The notes beneath the pieces were generated by a model. It made no database searches. It was given only the letters and a program-made list of their open reading frames with translations, and was not told where the DNA came from. A stretch of 8,517 bases of DNA from CAYSLA01 sp964431685 (GTDB taxonomy: Bacteria; Armatimonadota; UBA5829), in the NCBI GenBank assembly GCA_964431685.1, contig CAYSLA010000150.1, positions 1 to 8,517 on the forward strand, read 5' to 3'. Shown piece by piece: positions 4,862-8,517 of this stretch (its first letter is position 1; every line of letters begins with the position of its first letter). Position numbers and translations under genes: made by a program.

Positions 4862-6281
4862 CGACGTACCGCTTCAAGCCGGCGACCACGCCTGACGCAA
4901 TCTTCTTATGGAACTCGGGCTTGCCGAGTCGGGCGCGATCGCCCGAGTGATTGAGATAACCACATTCCAGGAGCAATCCCGGTATCGTAGTGCCCTGCAG
5001 GCCTCTTAGCACCGCGAACCCAGTTGAGTACAAGCTTGTGTCGCTTCGAACCCGCCGATCGATGCTGCCGGTGTGTGCGCANNNNNNNNNNNNNNNNNNN
5101 NNNNNNNNNNNNNNNNNNNNNNNNNNNNNNNNNNNNNNNNNNNNNNNNNNNNNNNNNNNNNNNNNNNNNNNNNNNNNNNNNGGGTCCACCACTATTGTCT
5201 TCTCCGACAGCTTCCCACCGGAACCGAACGGCAGGCTCACAGACACCTTTATCTGATTGCCGGTAACGTTCAGCCGCGCCGCCAGTGGTCGTGAGACACC
5301 TATCTCAATTCTGGCCCTCGGAGGATCCTCGGAGAGCTGTTTCACGAGCGCCTTCCTGATAAGGTTATGCTGCAAATCAGCGCTGACCGCGGTCTCCGAC
5401 AATGTGGCGCCCGGAAGATTGATAGTGATAACCGCGGGTTTGCTCTCGATCGAGAGCAGGGCCTTGCCCTCGACGTCGGTGGAGAGTATGATGTCAAACG
5501 CCTCGTCGCTGAGTCGTTCGATGCGCACATCCTGAACTCCGAACGGCGGAGGAGGCGGATCCGCGGCAGGCTTCGGCGCCGGTGCCGGTTTTGGCGTGGC
5601 TGCCTGGACTCCGGAGACCGCCGGTTTTGAGCCGATTCGCAACACAATGTCGCTATGCGAAGGAGGCTCGGCAAATGACCATTTCGCGGGCGATTTCAGG
5701 TCCAGCACCGCACGCGTCGTGTTGTCGTCGAACTGCCCCAGCCTGACTCTTTCGACATACTCTGACTCGACGCTGACTTCTTTGACCGGCGAGCGCAATT
5801 TGCACCCAGGCAGATCAACCGCCAGTCTGTTGCCCCACAGCCTGACCGTCGGCTTTACCGGCAGAGAACAACACAGCCTGAGCGAATCATCGACGTACTC
5901 AACTGCCTTGAGCTGCGAAAACAAGGTGAGGGTATTGCGGCTTTCATCCCAGAACGACTCCGCGCCGATCGATTCCAGTAGCCTGGGCATCGCAACCGAC
6001 TTCTCGCCCGCAATCACTGAGATGTCTGCTTCCGACCTGCCCGTACCAGTCTCTATGACGGCCTTACGCCCATCTTCAGACATCTTCCAGCGGACTTTCA
6101 GAACATCGAGCAGTTCGAGCGGCGCGAAGAGATGGCCGCCGTCGCGAATGACAAGAGGCCTTAGTTTGAGAACCTGGCCGCCAAACTCGACATTCACCGT
6201 CTGAGGCGCCGCAGACACTCCCCGCGAGCACAGCACGATAGTGCAAAAAAGCAATAAGCCCAGCCGAGCAATTACTGACAA
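4842..6281 (-). CDS. N-acetylmuramoyl-L-alanine amidase with AMIN domains (interrupted by assembly gap)
   Basis: This zinc enzyme cleaves the amide bond between N-acetylmuramic acid and the stem peptide. The start is a TTG (6281) with a strong GAGGAAG Shine-Dalgarno 7 nt upstream. Residues 1-24 are a signal peptide (hydrophobic 7-18, cleavage after VSA), so the protein is exported. A copper-amine-oxidase-like N domain (~27-120) follows, then an AMIN-like domain (~125-222), a Pro/Ala-rich linker (~225-250) and a second AMIN-like domain (~250-360). Amidase_3 begins with KTIVVD, and the base before the gap makes the next codon CCN (Pro), as expected for VVDPGHGG. After 100 Ns the C-terminus resumes with GSIDRRVRSDTSLYSTGFAVLR and the catalytic-Glu motif LLLECGYLNH. 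The zinc ligands of the N-terminal half are in the gap. The frame across the gap is formal only. It lies 53 bp after hrcA and is probably co-transcribed with it. Confidence 0.9.
   Translation of the reverse strand: MSVIARLGLLLFCTIVLCSRGVSAAPQTVNVEFGGQVLKLRPLVIRDGGHLFAPLELLDVLKVRWKMSEDGRKAVIETGTGRSEADISVIAGEKSVAMPRLLESIGAESFWDESRNTLTLFSQLKAVEYVDDSLRLCCSLPVKPTVRLWGNRLAVDLPGCKLRSPVKEVSVESEYVERVRLGQFDDNTTRAVLDLKSPAKWSFAEPPSHSDIVLRIGSKPAVSGVQAATPKPAPAPKPAADPPPPPFGVQDVRIERLSDEAFDIILSTDVEGKALLSIESKPAVITINLPGATLSETAVSADLQHNLIRKALVKQLSEDPPRARIEIGVSRPLAARLNVTGNQIKVSVSLPFGSGGKLSEKTIVVDXXXXXXXXXXXXXXXXXXXXXXXXXXXXXXXXXXCAHTGSIDRRVRSDTSLYSTGFAVLRGLQGTTIPGLLLECGYLNHSGDRARLGKPEFHKKIASGVVAGLKRYVEGGATD
5082..5181. 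other. Assembly gap of 100 N inside the amidase gene
   Basis: A run of exactly 100 undetermined bases, the conventional placeholder length for a gap of unknown size. The flanks encode the first and last parts of one Amidase_3 domain, so the contig join is credible. Comparison with remembered family members suggests roughly 105-120 codons are missing, about 320-360 bases rather than 100. The true sequence should carry the HGG and Glu zinc ligands and the SIHAN-type motif. Confidence 0.95.
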
Positions 6282-6288
6282 ATAAAAA

Positions 6289-6295
6289 CTTCCTC
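6289..6295 (-). promoter_or_regulatory. Shine-Dalgarno deciding the TTG start of the amidase
   Basis: On the reverse strand GAGGAAG lies 7 nt before the TTG at 6281. The signal peptide begins directly at this TTG, and no ATG or GTG nearby fits both the ribosome site and the secretion signal. Confidence 0.8.
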
Positions 6296-6303
6296 GGTTG
6301 AAT

Positions 6304-6331
6304 CAATTGATAATGGATAATTGATAATTGA
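6304..6331. repeat. Heptamer tandem repeat between hrcA and the amidase
   Basis: Four 7-bp units on the plus strand, CAATTGA, TAATGGA, TAATTGA and TAATTGA, form an AT-rich island in a GC-rich window. This resembles the short tandemly repeated repetitive (STRR) heptamers described in cyanobacteria. It fills about half of the 53-bp gap between the hrcA stop (6335) and the amidase start. On the coding strand it contains TTGTCA and a TATCAA-like hexamer 16 bp apart, so an accidental weak promoter for the amidase is possible but unproven. Confidence 0.8.
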
Positions 6332-6334
6332 CAA

Positions 6335-7387
6335 CTAGAGCGCAAGCCCTGTCAGGAGATCGCCGAGCACATCGGACATCATTCGAACAGAGCTAACCGC
6401 ACGCCCATAATCCATCCTGGTCGGACCGACTATTCCGATGACGCCTGACCCGCGGCCGCCAACGCGATATCTGGTGGCCACAACCGAACAATCTCGCATC
6501 CCGCCAACGGGAATCTCGGACCCGATAACGACAGTAGTGTCACTCGCGTTTTCGGCGACTGCCAGCATCCGGTGTACCGCCCTCTTCTCTTCAAAGACGG
6601 ACATGAATGCCTCTAATCGCTCAACGTCTCTAAACTCGGGTTGCCGCAGTATGTAACCGGCGCCCTCGAAGTGCACCTCTGTTTCCGCGGACGCGCCCAT
6701 CTCGTTACCGGCCAATTCTCTCACCAGCTTCAACAAGTCGTTCATCGCCTCTTCATCCGGCGAATCGGCGTCACCGCTGCCGTCGTCGGCGAGAGTATCC
6801 AGGCGGAGACCTCGCAATCGTTCACTGATGTAGTTGGTGGCGTGCTCCTGGTCCACGTTCCGGGATTGCCAGTCAAAATCAACAAGTCCGTGAAGCACGC
6901 GTCCGTTGTCCAGAAGCAACACAACAAGCAGTTTCTTCGGGGCCACGCCCGATACCGTCACGTGACTGATCGCCGCATCCCGGACCGCCGGGTGGGTGGC
7001 AACGCCCATATAGCGGGAGATGTCGGCCAGCATCCGGCACGTGTGCTCGATAACCAAATCCACTTCGCTCTGAAAGTGTGACAGCTTCTTGCGAGCGCTG
7101 CTCTCGACCGAGCTGGGCAGTGCGTCAATGTCCATCAAACGGTTCACGAAGTAGCGGTAACCCATATCGGAAGGTATGCGTCCCGCGGACGTGTGGGGCT
7201 GTCTGAGATAGCCCAGGTCGGCGAGATCGGCCATCTCGTTGCGAATCGTGGCGGACTTGACACCCAGAGTATGACGGTCGAGCAGGGTCTTCGAACCGAC
7301 CGGCTCAGCCGTCTTCACGTAGTCGACAACAACCGCCTTGAGGATAGACTGTTTTCTATGATCCAGAGGAGAATAATACCAACTCAC
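6335..7387 (-). CDS. hrcA: Heat-inducible transcription repressor HrcA
   Basis: HrcA represses class I heat-shock genes by binding CIRCE elements, with GroEL promoting its active fold. The 350-residue protein has the N-terminal winged helix-turn-helix (~10-85), including VGSKTLLDRHTLGVKSATIRNEM (given here as two adjoining parts: VGSKTLLDRH and TLGVKSATIRNEM) and GYLRQPHTSAGRIPSDMGYRYFV. The dimerisation/GAF-like region follows, with VATHPAVRDA, and the C-terminal conserved patch ends in IGIVGPTRMDYGRAVSSV. Length is normal for the family. The start is GTG (7387) with a GAGGTG Shine-Dalgarno at 5-nt spacing, and a good promoter lies upstream. The usual partners grpE, dnaK and dnaJ do not follow; an amidase does. 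I see no CIRCE in the upstream region, so autoregulation is not supported by the sequence. Confidence 0.96.
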   Translation of the reverse strand: MSWYYSPLDHRKQSILKAVVVDYVKTAEPVGSKTLLDRHTLGVKSATIRNEMADLADLGYLRQPHTSAGRIPSDMGYRYFVNRLMDIDALPSSVESSARKKLSHFQSEVDLVIEHTCRMLADISRYMGVATHPAVRDAAISHVTVSGVAPKKLLVVLLLDNGRVLHGLVDFDWQSRNVDQEHATNYISERLRGLRLDTLADDGSGDADSPDEEAMNDLLKLVRELAGNEMGASAETEVHFEGAGYILRQPEFRDVERLEAFMSVFEEKRAVHRMLAVAENASDTTVVIGSEIPVGGMRDCSVVATRYRVGGRGSGVIGIVGPTRMDYGRAVSSVRMMSDVLGDLLTGLAL

Positions 7388-7445
7388 CTGGGCACCTCAT
7401 ATACCGTGCGGCTAACCAGGAGCTGCAACACTCAGTTCTATTCTT

Positions 7446-7474
7446 ATCCTACCATCAGACGGCCCGGTTGTCAA
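7446..7474 (-). promoter_or_regulatory. Sigma-70 promoter of hrcA and probably the downstream cluster
   Basis: On the reverse strand a perfect -35 TTGACA (7474-7469) is followed after 17 bp by TAGGAT (7451-7446, 4/6 match to TATAAT). Transcription would start near 7439, about 50 nt before the hrcA GTG. It is the only good promoter seen between the MNT/HEPN pair and the tRNA cluster, so it may drive hrcA through mtaB. No CIRCE inverted repeat (TTAGCACTC-N9-GAGTGCTAA) overlaps it. Confidence 0.75.
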
Positions 7475-7493
7475 TGTCAGTAGTAGCAGTAGT

Positions 7494-7889
7494 TCACTTG
7501 CCAAGCACTGCGGAATCAGCCAGGCATAGAACTTCGGACGCCAGTTTCAAGGCTTCCTCATACTCCTCTTGGGTGACTGGTTCAGTCTCTCCGGGATAGC
7601 GAGTTTGGGCAGCATACGCGTTCAACGCGGCGGCCTGCGCAATTGGCCGCGCTGCGCGCATCTGAGCGGGCAGGAGTTCTATCAGTCTCTGAAGATTGTG
7701 GGTGTATGGAAAGTCTATTCCGAAGTGGATCAACACTGCTTTCATTGCCTTCTCGGCAGCCTGCTGAGCGTGAAAGCAGAGCAGTTCGTATAATACGCCC
7801 GGGGGAGGGTCTATGCTTGCCAGCGCAAGGTCGGACTTTGCGTGCTCGAGCCATCTGGCGGCGGAATCGGCGTCCACATCACGCCGCAT
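7494..7889 (-). CDS. HEPN-domain protein, partner of the MNT nucleotidyltransferase
   Basis: This 131-residue protein is all-helical and matches the HEPN family by WLEHAKSDLALA (13-24), LCFHAQQAAEKAMKAVL (37-53), YTHNLQRLIELL (62-73) and TRYPGE (96-101). HEPN proteins encoded next to minimal nucleotidyltransferases often act as RNase toxins in toxin-antitoxin pairs. The usual RNase motif (Arg, 4-6 residues, His) is not present: the nearest is Arg12-His16, with only three residues between. It may therefore be a non-catalytic HEPN subunit or use other residues. The ATG at 7889 lies inside the end of the MNT gene (11-bp overlap), with GGGAGAG purines upstream, showing tight co-expression. The stop is 106 bp before hrcA. 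Family assignment is firm; toxin function is inference. Confidence 0.88.
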   Translation of the reverse strand: MRRDVDADSAARWLEHAKSDLALASIDPPPGVLYELLCFHAQQAAEKAMKAVLIHFGIDFPYTHNLQRLIELLPAQMRAARPIAQAAALNAYAAQTRYPGETEPVTQEEYEEALKLASEVLCLADSAVLGK

Positions 7890-8196
7890 ATAGCTCTCTC
7901 CCTTCCCGAACGATTTCGCGGTATATCAACCCGGGGGAGTCGCCATATCTTTCCAGGTCGGATGGCGTCGCGACCACGACGTCGACGGGCAGACCGAATC
8001 CAACCAGATTCACAGAAATCTGTTGAGCAGCCTTTCGCCTGTGGATGCCGTCAGGCACAACCACCAACACGTCTACGTCACTCCCCATCCGCATTTCGCC
8101 CCTCGCGGCCGAGCCAAAGAGGATTATTCGCAGAGGATGAGCCGTCTCGACTATGCGCTCTATCAGTTCGCTCAACTGCTGATCGCTTAAAGGCAT
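7879..8196 (-). CDS. MNT-family minimal nucleotidyltransferase
   Basis: This 105-residue protein is a small pol-beta-type nucleotidyltransferase. The motif LFGSAARGEMRMGSDVDVLV (26-45) carries the GS signature and the metal-binding pair Asp40/Asp42. The third carboxylate is Asp72 in LPVDVVVATPSDL. All catalytic positions are present, so it should be active. Relatives such as MntA AMPylate and inactivate their HEPN partner; that role is inferred here. The ATG at 8196 follows a GGAGAG Shine-Dalgarno at about 9 nt. The longer frame to 8268 would start inside the promoter, so I reject it. The gene overlaps the HEPN gene by 11 bp. Antitoxin-first order is common in toxin-antitoxin loci, but HEPN/MNT order varies. 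Confidence 0.9.
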   Translation of the reverse strand: MPLSDQQLSELIERIVETAHPLRIILFGSAARGEMRMGSDVDVLVVVPDGIHRRKAAQQISVNLVGFGLPVDVVVATPSDLERYGDSPGLIYREIVREGRELYAA

Positions 8197-8239
8197 TACG
8201 GGATACTCTCCAGCCGCGTATACACGCCAGTATGGGTAG

Positions 8240-8268
8240 AGTATAGCACGTCTCGCAGGTATTTCCAA
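8240..8268 (-). promoter_or_regulatory. Sigma-70 promoter of the MNT/HEPN pair
   Basis: On the reverse strand TTGGAA (8268-8263, 4/6) is followed after 17 bp by TATACT (8245-8240, 5/6). The predicted start near 8233 leaves a leader of about 37 nt before the ATG at 8196. It gives the pair its own transcript, separate from hrcA. Confidence 0.72.
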
Positions 8269-8299
8269 TCCGACACGGTATCTCGGTATCTCCGGTTAC

Positions 8300-8350
8300 T
8301 CCTGCCGGGCTCACACACTACGTCACGCCGGACGTGATACGGCGGCAGGA
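8300..8350. repeat. Nested inverted repeats upstream of the MNT promoter
   Basis: Outer arms TCCTGCCG (8300-8307) and CGGCAGGA (8343-8350) are perfect 8-bp inverted repeats. Inside them TCACG (8323-8327) and CGTGA (8333-8337) form a second small hairpin with a 5-nt loop. No T-run follows on either strand, so a terminator is unlikely. It may be the end of an interspersed element, and it abuts the tandem repeat that follows. Confidence 0.6.
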
Positions 8351-8397
8351 ACCGATGTCATTTCGAACCGATGTCATTTCGACCGCAGGGAGAAATC
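8349..8397. repeat. 16-bp tandem duplication plus CATTTCGACC-type interspersed repeat
   Basis: GAACCGATGTCATTTC occurs twice head to tail (8349-8364, 8365-8380). The second copy runs into CATTTCGACCGCAGGGAGAA and ends in ATC. The arms ATTTC/GAAAT form a hairpin, and the whole resembles a widespread intergenic repeat of bacterial genomes (from memory, not a search). From 8398 to the window edge I see no gene and no further clear signal. Confidence 0.65.
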
Positions 8398-8517
8398 TCC
8401 TCCCCAATCAGTCGCGATCTGCCACAATGACCGTGTGCGATTCGCAGTCGCGCCCGCAAGAGAACGATTCCACTGCACGGTGTATCGGGATTTGAGGGTT
8501 GGAACACGGCGGTATGG

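Noticed and set aside
7388..7420. Possible CIRCE operator (TTAGC near 7412 and GAGGTGC near 7395 on the minus strand)
   Set aside because: Only the first five bases of one half-site match, and the other half is the Shine-Dalgarno region; pairing and spacing do not fit.
7477..7495. Trinucleotide-like run CAGTAGTAGCAGTAG
   Set aside because: Too short and imperfect to call a functional repeat.
7494..7889. Canonical HepT RNase motif
   Set aside because: The only nearby pair is Arg12-His16 with three intervening residues; the conserved THNL histidine has no Arg 5-7 positions before it.

Overview
This looks like a chromosomal, GC-rich bacterial window in which every supported gene lies on the minus strand, so transcription runs from high to low coordinates. 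In that direction the order is: a two-gene MNT nucleotidyltransferase/HEPN pair, hrcA, an AMIN-domain N-acetylmuramoyl-L-alanine amidase (with an assembly gap in it), a GerMN-domain membrane protein, murI, rph, rdgB, mtaB, then tRNA-Val(CAC), tRNA-Gly(CCC) and tRNA-Cys(GCA). Three sigma-70-type promoters with 17-bp spacers are readable: before the MNT gene, before hrcA, and before the tRNA cluster.

The gerM-murI-rph-rdgB core resembles the racE/gerM/rph/ysnA neighbourhood of Bacillus subtilis. hrcA and mtaB are the two ends of the B. subtilis dnaK operon (hrcA-grpE-dnaK-dnaJ-prmA-rsmE-mtaB). Here they bracket the wall/RNA block and no chaperone gene lies between them. Together with the amidase architecture (copper-amine-oxidase-like N domain plus AMIN-like domains), this suggests a Firmicutes-related or deep Terrabacteria lineage such as Armatimonadota or Chloroflexota. 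The lineage is an inference from gene order and cannot be fixed from this window. The 100-N run points to a draft or metagenome-derived scaffold.

Regions: 1-300 three tRNAs; 301-413 their promoter and a spacer; 414-3968 mtaB, rdgB, rph and murI, tightly packed with small overlaps or short gaps; 3963-4130 a repeat-rich murI/gerMN junction; 4123-4716 the GerMN gene; 4765-4861 a second repeat junction; 4842-6281 the amidase; 6304-6331 a heptamer tandem repeat; 6335-7387 hrcA; 7388-7493 the hrcA promoter region; 7494-8196 the MNT/HEPN pair; 8197-8517 its promoter followed by non-coding repeat sequence.

Functionally the main cluster combines peptidoglycan metabolism (amidase, D-glutamate supply by MurI), a GerM-like envelope protein, RNA maturation (RNase PH, tRNA methylthiolation by MtaB) and nucleotide-pool cleaning (RdgB). 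The most unusual content is the density of small palindromic and tandem repeats at gene junctions. One palindrome is read in frame inside mtaB, and a 9-bp repeat appears to have built the murI Shine-Dalgarno and start codons. I found no clearly new system; the MNT/HEPN pair is a known type of unit but lacks the usual HEPN RNase motif.
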